Positions 16,467 through 24,733 of a DNA stretch of 39,099 nt are shown here, in pieces. A program made the position numbers and the translations under genes. The stretch covers positions 1 through 39,099 of the forward strand of contig NZ_MQMG01000037.1 in the NCBI RefSeq assembly GCF_001908025.1, read 5' to 3'. Position 1 is the first letter of the stretch, and each line of letters opens with the position of its first letter. The notes under the pieces are model-generated. The model worked only from the letters and a program-made list of their open reading frames with translations. It searched no databases and was not told where the DNA came from. This stretch comes from Geobacillus proteiniphilus (GTDB taxonomy: Bacteria > Bacillota > Bacilli > Bacillales > Anoxybacillaceae).

Positions 16467-17609
16467 CTACGGATGCAACACGCGCCAAACCATGCGTTGC
16501 GGCATGGCCGCTACCACTTCGGCGAGCGCTTCTTGCCCCGTTTTTTCCACGCCGGCAAAATAATCGGACACACGGCGGAAAAACCGGTTTTTCTCCACGT
16601 CATCCATCAACAAGCGAAGCATGTGCTGCTCGCCGCTTTCTGGCCCGGCCAAATGATAAATGAGACCGTTTTGCTGTAAATATTGCAAATTGATGCGCTC
16701 CTGCCCGGGCAAGCAATCGATCGTAAAAATCGGAATGCGCTTATGAAGCAACTCGCTGACCGTCACCCCGCCTGGTTTCGTAATGACGGCATCCGCCTCT
16801 TCATACAGCCGATTCATCTCTTCCGGGTCAGCGATGTATGGAAGCGGCCGAATATGAGACAGCCGCCAGCTGGCAATTTCCTCGTACAGCTGGCGATTGG
16901 CGCCGCACAGCACCGAATAGCGGAACAACGTTGACGTGCGGGCCGCCCGCAAAAACGCCATCATATTGCCAAGCCCTTGGTTTCCACCGGCGACAAGCAC
17001 ATGAGCAGGCTGCCGCTTGCGTCTCGCTTCCGACCGATTCATAAACACATCGTGCACTGGGATGCCAGTGACGATGATGCGTCCTTTGTCAACCCCGTAC
17101 TTCGTGATCAGCTCCCATTTCGCCTCTTGATGGGGAACAAAATGATAGTCAATAAACCGTTTCCCCCAGATGCTGTTCATAAAAAAGTCGGTGTAGACAT
17201 TGACAACTGGAACCGTCAGCACCCGTTTTCGCTTCAGCCGCTGCAAAATGCGCGACGGAAACGAATGGGTGCAGACGATTAAATCCGGCTGTTCTTCTTC
17301 CACCATCTTTTTCATTTTGCTTTCAAAATAAGGCAGCCATGGCTCAAACGAAATGAACTCAAACCGGGGCGGCTCTTGGTACATCAGCGTTTTGTACACA
17401 CGGTGGTACGAAGCAGGATGCGAGCGAATCCAGCGCAAGTAGGCCTCTGACACCATTTTTTCCATCAGTTCATTGCAATAGCTCAAAAAATCGATCTTTT
17501 TGCTTTCGACCGCCGGAAACTGGCGGCGCAAAAAATCCATCAACGTATCGGCTACTTTATGGTGTCCCGTATTCATTTGAAACAGCGGCAAAAACAATAC
17601 TTTCATCAT
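16467..17609 (-). CDS. GT28 glycosyltransferase, diacylglycerol glucosyltransferase/MGDG synthase type
   Basis: A 380-residue protein with the MGDG synthase/UgtP layout: N-terminal FLPLFQMNTGHHKVADTL, then a C-terminal nucleotide-sugar site with VLVAGGNQGLGN and TKPGGVTVSELL, a GT28 signature. Such enzymes add sugars from UDP-donors to diacylglycerol at the inner membrane face, making glycolipids and the lipoteichoic acid anchor. Substrate cannot be decided from sequence (YkoN is another relative). The start at 17609 fits AAGGG at eight bases. It is the last gene of an operon with dedA and a deacetylase. Confidence 0.85.
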   Translation of the reverse strand: MMKVLFLPLFQMNTGHHKVADTLMDFLRRQFPAVESKKIDFLSYCNELMEKMVSEAYLRWIRSHPASYHRVYKTLMYQEPPRFEFISFEPWLPYFESKMKKMVEEEQPDLIVCTHSFPSRILQRLKRKRVLTVPVVNVYTDFFMNSIWGKRFIDYHFVPHQEAKWELITKYGVDKGRIIVTGIPVHDVFMNRSEARRKRQPAHVLVAGGNQGLGNMMAFLRAARTSTLFRYSVLCGANRQLYEEIASWRLSHIRPLPYIADPEEMNRLYEEADAVITKPGGVTVSELLHKRIPIFTIDCLPGQERINLQYLQQNGLIYHLAGPESGEQHMLRLLMDDVEKNRFFRRVSDYFAGVEKTGQEALAEVVAAMPQRMVWRVLHP

Positions 17610-17621
17610 CGATCGCACCCT

Positions 17622-18218
17622 TTAGCTTTCGAAAGATTTTTTGCGCCTCCGCTGCCCAACCCATGCCGCAAGCAAAAAAAGCAAAAACAACGCCAAACCG
17701 GCAAGCGGAAAAGAAATCAGGGGGATATGGATGCGCTGGCCGAGCCAAAGCCCCGCCGCGGTCAACGGAACTGCCCAACCTGCCGTTCCAAGCGCCGACA
17801 GCAACAAAAACGGCCCGAACGGAAACCGGCTCACTCCCGCCATATACGGGCAAATTTGCCGCACCCCGGGAGCATAGCAGCCGAACAAAATCCCCCATTT
17901 GCCATAGCGGCCAAACCAGCGGCGAGCCCGCTCCCAACGTTCAGCCGTAATTCCGACGCACTTGCCGTACTTTTGCACAAACGGCGCCCCCCACCACCGG
18001 CCGGCGCCGTATGCCGTCACCATGCCGGCCATCGCCCCGCCCCAGCATGAAGCGAGCGACGGTCCAAGCAGCAACTGCTCCTTGGCAACCATCACGCCGA
18101 CAAAAAAGAGCAAGCTTTCCTCCGGCGCCGGAATGCCGACAATGCCGCAAAACAAAAATAAAAACAGCATCACATATCCATATGACTGGACATACGGCAA
18201 CCATACGCTTGTATCCAT
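17622..18218 (-). CDS. DedA-family membrane protein
   Basis: A 198-residue integral membrane protein with the DedA signature: GIPAPEESLLFFVGVM near the N-terminus and the GRYGKWGILFGCYAPGVRQICPYMAG block. DedA proteins include transporters of undecaprenyl phosphate and phosphatidylethanolamine lipids (UptA, PetA). The position between a glycosyltransferase and a polysaccharide deacetylase fits a lipid carrier role, but this is inference. The start at 18218 has GGGGGAG upstream. Confidence 0.88.
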   Translation of the reverse strand: MDTSVWLPYVQSYGYVMLFLFLFCGIVGIPAPEESLLFFVGVMVAKEQLLLGPSLASCWGGAMAGMVTAYGAGRWWGAPFVQKYGKCVGITAERWERARRWFGRYGKWGILFGCYAPGVRQICPYMAGVSRFPFGPFLLLSALGTAGWAVPLTAAGLWLGQRIHIPLISFPLAGLALFLLFLLAAWVGQRRRKKSFES

Positions 18219-18228
18219 AGCTCCCCCA

Positions 18229-18957
18229 CTACATCGCCGAGATTTGTGTATTAGTTTGCACATTTCTCAGTTCCGTAATCGTCACCCAACGCATCTTTTT
18301 CGCTGCTTCATCCTTAAACAGCAGCTCGAGCGCTGACAACATTTGCTCTGGCGCGCGTTTGTCAGCACCTAACGCATCCCCATTGTCATGAAGCACAATC
18401 ACCGCCCCGCCGCGTATGGACGAACGCAAGCGGCGGAACAATTCCATTGTACCAATTTTTTCGTTCCAATCGCCAAGAATATGCGACCATAACACCGTTG
18501 TATACCGCTTTTGCACGATCGGCGTCCAAGCGTTAAAATGCCCCCACGGCGGGCGGTAATACACCGGGCGTTGGCCCGTCGCCCGCTCAATCGCCGCGGC
18601 GGCGCGGCGCACCCCCCAATCCAACCAAAGCGGCGGCAACAGCCAATTGCTGATGTGGCGGTAATTATGAATCCCAATTTCATGGCCTTCTTCGGCCATC
18701 CGCCGCACAATATCCGGATAGCGCTCGACTTTGCGGCCGACAACGAAAAACGTCGCCTTCACGCCATATTTCTTTAATAAATCAAGCAACTTTGGCGTAT
18801 AATACGGGTCGGGGCCGTCATCAAACGTCAGCGCCAGACAATCGGATGCCGTTCCCTCCCGAAACAAACGCACCCGCTTTTTGCGAATGATGATCGTCGG
18901 TACAATCCCATAAATGGCAATTCCCACAATGAAACAAACGAACAGCCAAGCCCACAT
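18229..18957 (-). CDS. membrane-anchored polysaccharide deacetylase (CE4)
   Basis: A 242-residue protein with an N-terminal membrane helix (WLFVCFIVGIAIYGIVPTIII) and an outer NodB-homology domain. CE4 motifs: TFDDGPD at about 44-50 (catalytic Asp and metal Asp), HEIGIHNYRH (metal His pair), RPPWG and VLHDNG. It probably removes acetyl groups from a cell-wall polymer. The start at 18957 has GAGGTGA upstream and matches the family better than the longer frame. It is first in an operon with dedA and the GT28 gene, divergent from murG. Confidence 0.88.
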   Translation of the reverse strand: MWAWLFVCFIVGIAIYGIVPTIIIRKKRVRLFREGTASDCLALTFDDGPDPYYTPKLLDLLKKYGVKATFFVVGRKVERYPDIVRRMAEEGHEIGIHNYRHISNWLLPPLWLDWGVRRAAAAIERATGQRPVYYRPPWGHFNAWTPIVQKRYTTVLWSHILGDWNEKIGTMELFRRLRSSIRGGAVIVLHDNGDALGADKRAPEQMLSALELLFKDEAAKKMRWVTITELRNVQTNTQISAM

Positions 18958-19177
18958 GGCATTCACCTCTTGATTGTACTTTACCAATATTTCTTCTCTC
19001 TGAAAATAGAAAAATGAACTTTCTATATTCGAGATCATCACGCTGTAGATGTTTTATCATATAACAAACAAATGAGAAATCGAAAAGAAAATCATGAAAA
19101 TTTCATGCAGACCGTCCAGTTTTCTTACTATACGAAAAGCGCCACCGCTTGGTTTCCTCCCGAAGCTAGGTGGAATC

Positions 19178-19186
19178 TGCTATAAT
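19178..19186 (+). promoter_or_regulatory. extended -10 promoter of murG
   Basis: TGCTATAAT, a full extended -10 element with TG one base before the hexamer (19181-19186). A recognisable -35 is missing, as is usual for this type. It lies 45 bases before the murG start. Confidence 0.65.
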
Positions 19187-19230
19187 ACATAACGATACAC
19201 GAGCGATTAAAAAAAGACAGGTGATCCGCA

Positions 19231-20304
19231 TTGCGAAAAAAAATCATCTTAACCGGCGGCGGCACAGCCGGCCACGTGATGGTCAACGTCGCCCTCATCC
19301 CGAAATTGAAAGAGCTTGGATGGGATATCGTTTACATCGGATCTCATCAAGGGATTGAACGGGAGATTATCGGCCGCATCGACGGCGTCCCATACTATTC
19401 GGTTTCGACCGGAAAACTGCGCCGCTATTTTGACTGGAAAAACTTTAAAGATCCGTTTCACGTGTTGAAAGGCGTTTGGCAGGCGTACCGCCTTATCCAA
19501 AAAGAAAAACCGGACGTCGTCTTCTCAAAAGGCGGATTCGTCTCCGTTCCCGTCATTCTCGGCGCTTGGCTGAACGGTGTGCCGTCGATTATCCATGAAT
19601 CTGACTTAACCCCGGGGCTTGCAAACAAAATCGCCATGCCGTTTGCGACAAAAATCTGCCTCACCTTTCCGGAAACGAAGCAATACGTCAACGCCGATAA
19701 AGCCGTCTACGTCGGCGCCGTCGTCCGCGAAGAGTTGAAGGATGGCAACGCCGCACAAGGGAGGAAGATGTGCCAGTTCGACGGAAAAAAACCGGTCTTG
19801 CTGGCGATGGGCGGCAGCTTAGGCTCGAAAAAAATTAACGACGCCTTGCGCGCCAACCTATCGACGCTTCTTGCCGAATTTGACATCATCCACATTTGCG
19901 GCAAAGGGAACATCGACCCAAGCCTCGCAGGCCAAAAAGGATACAAACAGTTCGAATACGTCAACGAAGAGCTGCCCCACTTACTCGCCTTGGCCGACAT
20001 CGTCGTCTCCCGCGCCGGGGCGAACGCCATTTTCGAACTGTTGGCCTTGCGCAAGCCGATGCTGCTCATCCCGCTCTCGAAAGCGGCAAGCCGCGGCGAC
20101 CAAATTGCAAACGCTCGTTCGTTTGAAAAAGCAGGCTATGCGGAAGTGCTGATGGAAGAGGATTTAACGAACGAATCGCTGCAAGCCGCCATTCACCGCC
20201 TATATGAAAACAAAGACCGCTACCAAAAAAACATGGAGAAAGCCGGCGCAAGCGATCCGCTGCAAACGCTGCTTGCGATCATTCAAGACACCGCCCGTTT
20301 GTAA
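19231..20304 (+). CDS. murG: MurG-type UDP-GlcNAc:lipid I N-acetylglucosaminyltransferase
   Basis: A 357-residue GT28 enzyme that converts lipid I to lipid II at the cytoplasmic membrane face. Motifs are [11 protein letters not shown] at the N-terminus (a variant of the usual GGTGGH), [46 protein letters not shown] and [11 protein letters not shown]. It stands alone, outside the usual division and cell-wall cluster, like the second MurG found in several Bacillaceae. The start is TTG, behind AGGTGA. An independent promoter and terminator make it monocistronic. Confidence 0.9.
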   Translation: MRKKIILTGGGTAGHVMVNVALIPKLKELGWDIVYIGSHQGIEREIIGRIDGVPYYSVSTGKLRRYFDWKNFKDPFHVLKGVWQAYRLIQKEKPDVVFSKGGFVSVPVILGAWLNGVPSIIHESDLTPGLANKIAMPFATKICLTFPETKQYVNADKAVYVGAVVREELKDGNAAQGRKMCQFDGKKPVLLAMGGSLGSKKINDALRANLSTLLAEFDIIHICGKGNIDPSLAGQKGYKQFEYVNEELPHLLALADIVVSRAGANAIFELLALRKPMLLIPLSKAASRGDQIANARSFEKAGYAEVLMEEDLTNESLQAAIHRLYENKDRYQKNMEKAGASDPLQTLLAIIQDTARL

Positions 20305-20308
20305 AAAC

Positions 20309-20355
20309 AGGCGATGCCCGATGCGGCCAACCACGGCCGTTTTTCGGCATCGCCT
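20309..20355 (+). terminator. terminator of murG
   Basis: aggcgatgcc pairs ggcatcgcct, with an inner cggcc/ggccg stem, followed by cgttttgtttt. Confidence 0.85.
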
Positions 20356-20394
20356 CGTTTTGTTTTCATCACCACACAACGAGCCTTCTCTCCT

Positions 20395-20490
20395 TTACAC
20401 CGGCTCAAGCCGATAACGGTTGATACGGAACACATGGTCGCACAAGAGATCGATATCTTCATGATGTTGTACTGGAATTGTGATGCTGGC
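20395..20490 (-). pseudogene. orphan 31-codon C-terminal remnant
   Basis: On the minus strand a short open stretch reads ITIPVQHHEDIDLLCDHVF and ends NRYRLEPV before a stop codon. It has coding-like composition but no start codon or binding site, and the frame is closed by TGA just upstream. I take it as the 3' end of a gene otherwise deleted. The parent gene is not recognised. The rest of 20356-20571 shows nothing else. Confidence 0.35.
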
Positions 20491-20571
20491 TCAGTCTTAG
20501 CACTCAGCTAGCACTACGGGTTATTTTTATTCAAATTTTTTCTCTTTCCATTTCCTTCCCCAACCAGAAAA

Positions 20572-20600
20572 CCGCCCGGCGGAACAACCCCGCCAGGCGG
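20572..20600 (-). terminator. terminator of uppP
   Basis: CCGCCTGGCGG and CCGCCGGGCGG form a strong stem around GGTTGTT on the minus strand, followed by TTTTCTGGTT. It lies six bases from the uppP stop codon. Confidence 0.8.
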
Positions 20601-20605
20601 CACGA

Positions 20606-21427
20606 CTAGAAGTATAAGAAATAAATGACAACGGCCAGCACGATCCGATACACCGCAAACGGCACGAGGCGGATGCGGTTGATGAGCTCAAGGAAAAAGC
20701 GGATCGCGAGCAAGGCGAAGACAAAGGCGCTAAAAAAACCGGCGATGAAAAACGGGATATCGGCGGCGGTGACATATTGCCAGTTTTTCAACAGCGACAG
20801 CCCGCTCGCCCCAGCCATGATCGGAACAGCCATAATGAACGTGAAATCGGCGGCGGCGCGATGGCTCATGCCGACAAGCACCCCGCCAGAGATCGTCGAG
20901 CCGGAGCGGGAAAAGCCGGGCCACAAGGATAAACATTGCATCAAACCAACAAAAAACGCCTGCTTGTACGTAATTTGGTCGACCGTCTGCGTCCGCGCGG
21001 CTTTTTTGGCGAATTTGTCGGCGGCGATCATAAGCAACGCGCCGAGCACAAGGCCGATCAGCACCGTTTTTGTCGAAAACAAATGTTCATCGATGTAATC
21101 TTCAAACAAGACGCCGAGCACCCCAGCCGGCAGCAGGCCAATGATGACGTGAATGAGCGTCAGCCGCGGATGTCCGCCCGGATGGCGGCCGCGAACGCCA
21201 AGCAAGTCGAGAAATCGGTCTTTAAACACGACCACAGCGGCTAAAATCGAGCCGAGCTGAATGACGACTTTAAATGTATTCGCCGCGTACTTGCCTAAAA
21301 ACTCTGTGGATTTCAGCCAAAGATCGTCGACAATAATCATATGGCCGGTCGAGGAAACAGGGGCGAACTCGGTCAGCCCTTCGACCATTCCCAAAATGAT
21401 GGCCTTCCACAATTCTATCCAGTGCAT
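20606..21427 (-). CDS. uppP: undecaprenyl-diphosphatase UppP (BacA)
   Basis: A polytopic membrane enzyme of 273 residues that dephosphorylates undecaprenyl pyrophosphate, recycling the lipid carrier of wall synthesis and giving bacitracin resistance. Hallmark motifs are EGLTEFAPVSSTGHM near the N-terminus and PGFSRSGSTISGG in the second half. The start at 21427 is preferred to an ATG three codons earlier because AAAGGA fits only the former. The 5' leader has an inverted repeat at 21473-21504 (ccaagcgagc and its complement, with mismatch). Confidence 0.96.
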   Translation of the reverse strand: MHWIELWKAIILGMVEGLTEFAPVSSTGHMIIVDDLWLKSTEFLGKYAANTFKVVIQLGSILAAVVVFKDRFLDLLGVRGRHPGGHPRLTLIHVIIGLLPAGVLGVLFEDYIDEHLFSTKTVLIGLVLGALLMIAADKFAKKAARTQTVDQITYKQAFFVGLMQCLSLWPGFSRSGSTISGGVLVGMSHRAAADFTFIMAVPIMAGASGLSLLKNWQYVTAADIPFFIAGFFSAFVFALLAIRFFLELINRIRLVPFAVYRIVLAVVIYFLYF

Positions 21428-21620
21428 TCGTTCCATCCTTTCTGCGCGAGGTCGTCTTTTTTATACATATGGGCCAAGCGAGCGGAATAACACCTCGCTC
21501 TTTGGGCCGCGCCTGCTCTATTGTACTACAAATCATTCGTTTCTACTACCCACACTTTTTTGGATGGCCGCTTTGTTTGCACAAAGGACGGTGCGGATCC
21601 ATCCGAATGGTGTTGATCCC

Positions 21621-22565
21621 TCAACGGGACGCGGACGGGCCGGACGCTTCCCCTAACTCCCCGCGCCGCTGCAAGTAATGATACAAGGCGCCGAGCAAGT
21701 TCGCGTCGTTTTTGAACTGGCACGTCTCCACCACCGGCTGGACTTTGGCAATTGGAACGAGCGACAATAACACCGAAAGCCGCTTGTTGATTTCGTTGAC
21801 GAAATCGGGGCGGCTGCTAATGGCTCCCCCCAAAATGATTTTTTCCGGGTCGTATGCGTACTGCAAGTTAAAAATCCCTTGGGCCAATGAAAAATAAAAC
21901 CGGTCAATGGCCTTTCGCGCGGTTTCATCGCCGCTCTCGGCCAACGCAAATACTTTTTCTCCGTCCAGCTCCCTCTCCGGTATCCCCTTTTCCTCAGCCG
22001 CCATCCGGATCAGCGCACTTGTCGCCGCCAGTTCGCTCCATGTTTTGCATTCAATGTTTCCGTTTGTGTAACGGACATCCATCAACATATAACCAAATTC
22101 TCCGCCGTGCAAATGCGCCCCTTTATGGATGCGCCCGTCTTTCACGATCGCTCCGCCAATACCGGTGCCGACAATGACAAAGGCGATGTCGCGACAGTGC
22201 CGCCCCGCTCCTTTCCATAATTCACCGAGCGCCGCGCAGTTCGCGTCATTCTCCAGTTCTACCGGCAGGCCCGTCGCCCCGCCGAATACTTCTTTAAAGT
22301 TTGGGCCGTGAATGCACGGCAATGCGCTGCTTCCGCCGATGATGCCAAGATCGCTGTCAACGCTTCCTGCGGAACTGATCGCGATGCCGGAAAGTTCATA
22401 GTTCGCCTGCGCCTGGCGGACGACCCGAAGCAGATCTTCCCGAAATATATGGAAATCATGCCGCTCCGAACGGTAACGTCCCTTTTCGATCAAATCGCCG
22501 TGTTCGTTCATGACGGCATGTTTGACATATGTGCCGCCAATATCAAAAACGATATAGTAGCGCAC
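21621..22565 (-). CDS. ROK-family sugar kinase
   Basis: A 314-residue kinase. The ATP phosphate loop DIGGTYVKHAV is at the N-terminus, followed by ENDANCAALGE and the second phosphate motif FVIVGTGIGGAIV. HGGEFGYM supplies the conserved sugar-binding His-Gly-Gly-Glu. The usual ROK zinc motif CxCGxxGCxE is missing and replaced by a short stretch with one Cys (NIECKTWSE), as in some beta-glucoside kinases. The sugar is unknown. GTG start at 22565 with AAGGAGG nine bases before it. No transport genes adjoin it. Confidence 0.85.
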   Translation of the reverse strand: MRYYIVFDIGGTYVKHAVMNEHGDLIEKGRYRSERHDFHIFREDLLRVVRQAQANYELSGIAISSAGSVDSDLGIIGGSSALPCIHGPNFKEVFGGATGLPVELENDANCAALGELWKGAGRHCRDIAFVIVGTGIGGAIVKDGRIHKGAHLHGGEFGYMLMDVRYTNGNIECKTWSELAATSALIRMAAEEKGIPERELDGEKVFALAESGDETARKAIDRFYFSLAQGIFNLQYAYDPEKIILGGAISSRPDFVNEINKRLSVLLSLVPIAKVQPVVETCQFKNDANLLGALYHYLQRRGELGEASGPSASR

Positions 22566-22684
22566 CGATGACGCCTCCTTCATTTTTTATCTTTCCTCTC
22601 TTCTAGCTCCATTAGGCTTAGCTGTTTCTCCGCTTTTAATGTATTCGCCGCCGGCCCGTCCGCTCCTCCCCGCCGCAATGAAAG

Positions 22685-22712
22685 AGGCCGCTCCACTTGG
22701 CGGGAGCGGCTC
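22685..22712 (-). terminator. hairpin after the 26-codon gene
   Basis: gccgctcc and ggagcggc form a GC-rich stem eight bases after the stop of the small candidate gene. There is only a short CTCTTTC tail on the minus strand, and TCGTTTCTGTT on the plus strand. Confidence 0.55.
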
Positions 22713-22719
22713 GTTTCTG

Positions 22720-22800
22720 TTATCTTTCATATCCCATCGACAACGCTTTTTGCGCGTTGCGGACGTCGTTGTGAAGGATCTGTCCATGCATATGGATCAC
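22720..22800 (-). CDS. small conserved-looking protein of 26 residues
   Basis: The frame starts GTG and encodes MIHMHGQILHNDVRNAQKAL followed by SMGYER. AAGGGGAGAAC stands right before the start codon, and a GC-rich hairpin follows the stop. It lies alone between rok and the spo0M terminator, facing rok. Composition is coding-like (charged amphipathic helix, no low complexity), but I recognise no family. The sporulation gene upstream makes a small spore-related protein possible, which is speculation. Confidence 0.5.
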   Translation of the reverse strand: MIHMHGQILHNDVRNAQKALSMGYER

Positions 22801-22897
22801 GTTCTCCCCTTGTTTTTCATTGGTTCATTTCTATTTACTGTATATGCCTGCCAAAAGGAAACGGTCACCATTGTCCGAGCTTCCTGCACCAGCAAAA

Positions 22898-22926
22898 AAG
22901 GCGTCCCGCGAAAAGCGAAACGCCTT
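22898..22926 (-). terminator. terminator of spo0M
   Basis: On the minus strand AAGGCGT and ACGCCTT enclose a second small stem (CGC/GCG), followed by a run of six T. Confidence 0.85.
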
Positions 22927-22938
22927 CTTCAGCCACTG

Positions 22939-23921
22939 TTACAACAGATCCCCGCCGTCAAACCCATCGCCGCCCTCAAACCAATCATCCACGTCCAACC
23001 CGTCAGCGACATCATCGATCACATCATCAAGCAACTCTTCCGCCACCATTCCCGCCAGCATCCCAGCCGCAAACCCACCAATGGCACCAGCCAACCCATG
23101 TCCACCATGGTGCGAATGATGGACGGGTGGATAATGGCCAACTGGATGGCTATAGATAGGCGAATGCGGCGTTGCCAACGGATGCCCGCTCAGCTGGCCG
23201 AACGCCCCGGCCGCCTGCACCGCCTCTTCGATGGCTTCTCGAAGCAGACGGGCTGCCGTCGCCGAATCGCGAAGCTGTTCGCGAGTGATAAACAGCTCCC
23301 GTTTCATTTCGCGTTCCCCGCCAAAGCCGTGTCGGACGTCCACCTCCATATACAAACGCACCCCTTCTCCCTCGACGAGGGCAAAAAACTCTACTTCTTG
23401 GACGATCCCTTGAAATTCGCTCGTCGGGAAGAACGAAAATTCCTGGCCATGCGGCGTAATGCTTCCGGATGTCGCTTTCTCCCGGAATCCCAGGGCTGCC
23501 AAAGCGGAAAACACTTGCTCCAAGGCCGTCGGCGGCAAAATGTGAATGCCGTCTTGGTCATATGCATCCGCCCCATCAGCGATATCCAACCGGGTGACGA
23601 ACGTATAACGGACCGTTGGGCGGCTGATCGGCAAATGGAGCGGCAACGCGTACGAAAACGGCAGCATTTTCCGCTCGCCGGGCTGAATGGTAAACGAAGA
23701 AGCCACCGGGATGACAGCCACAGTGCGGCGGTATGCCTTGCCATCGGCCTGCACTTCAAGTTCGAGCACCACTTCTAGTTTGCGGATCTGCTGGGCCACC
23801 GTCCCTCCTTCCAGACAAAATTCCCCTCCCAATGTCTCCCCAAGGCACACAGGGGACGATGCAGTACGAGATCCACTTTCGCAGCTCCAATGCCGAATTT
23901 AGACAAAAACTTTTTCCACAT
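22939..23921 (-). pseudogene. spo0M: Spo0M sporulation-control protein, frameshifted
   Basis: The 5' part begins MWKKFLSKFGIGAAKVDLVL at 23921 behind AAGGAGAGAGG, the typical Spo0M (arrestin-like fold) N-terminus. The rest (LGETLGGEFCLEGGTVAQQ onward) is in another frame. A single missing G in a GGGG run (plus strand cccc, 23838-23841) explains the break. Spo0M affects sporulation and, in B. subtilis, links to Spo0A activity. The C-terminal tail is rich in His and Gly (HPVGHYPPVHHSHHGGHG) then Asp. The gene outside the break is undamaged, so the lesion is recent, or a sequence error. Confidence 0.85.
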
Positions 23922-23987
23922 CGGACCTCTCTCCTTTTTCATCAACATGTTCCTCACATGAATTACGAACCAGCAGCCAAAATGGTG

Positions 23988-24626
23988 TCAACGGAATAAT
24001 TTGATGAACCCTAGGACGATCAACACAACCCCAGGCAGCATTGTCGCTTTTTTCATGATTCCCGTTTTCGACACCATGTACCCCAACGATAAGCCAACTC
24101 GGATGAACACGAGATTAAACACGCCAACCAACAGGGCAAACGAAAGCGGAGGAAAATGCAAAAGCGACGAACTGATCCCGGCGCCAAACGCATCCATCGA
24201 CAGGGCAAGCCCGATCAACACCGCTTCTTTTTGGCTGATCGTGCCTGAACGATCAAGATCCCCAAGTTCAGGCCGTTTCAATACTTGAACAGCGCCGCTG
24301 AATCTGTTGGCCTCCCCGGTTCCATCAGATTCCATAGAGGAATCGCTTCCGTCTCCCTTTGGCTTATAGACGTTATAAATCGCCCAACCGCCAAGCGCAA
24401 TGAGAATGACTGAAGCAAGCCCTCGCTCGACTTGCAACGGCAAAAAAAGCGCCAACAGACGGCCGATGTTCATTGACGCAAACACCACTGCTCCAGACAT
24501 GAACGCGATGAGCGCCAACGAAAAGCAGGAAAAACGGACGCCCCCCATTCCATAGGTGATCCCTACACTCAAACTATCCACGCTTACGCTGAAAGCCAAC
24601 AAAATCATGGATACCCATAACCACAT
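23988..24626 (-). CDS. ytaF: YtaF sporulation membrane protein (MntP-like fold)
   Basis: A 212-residue protein with six hydrophobic segments in two halves, each holding a DSLSVGITYG or DAFGAGISSS motif, the duplicated signature shared with MntP manganese exporters. YtaF is expressed during B. subtilis sporulation. A cytoplasmic loop (GDGSDSSMESDGTGEANRF) joins the halves. The start at 24626 fits GAGGGGGAA, and the longer frame upstream lacks support. Metal export is inferred from the family only. Confidence 0.85.
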   Translation of the reverse strand: MWLWVSMILLAFSVSVDSLSVGITYGMGGVRFSCFSLALIAFMSGAVVFASMNIGRLLALFLPLQVERGLASVILIALGGWAIYNVYKPKGDGSDSSMESDGTGEANRFSGAVQVLKRPELGDLDRSGTISQKEAVLIGLALSMDAFGAGISSSLLHFPPLSFALLVGVFNLVFIRVGLSLGYMVSKTGIMKKATMLPGVVLIVLGFIKLFR

Positions 24627-24733
24627 CTTCATTCCCCCTCTGCCGTACGATATGCAATTTCGTACGGAGAGGGGACTTTCTTGCCATTCGACACGCATCG
24701 ATTTCCGGGGAAATGTTTTCCCTTTTCTCGACA

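Noticed and set aside
22639-23778. 379-codon plus-strand frame opposite spo0M
   Set aside because: Spo0M is recognisable on the other strand in two frames; the opposite frame has no domain and contains the terminator.
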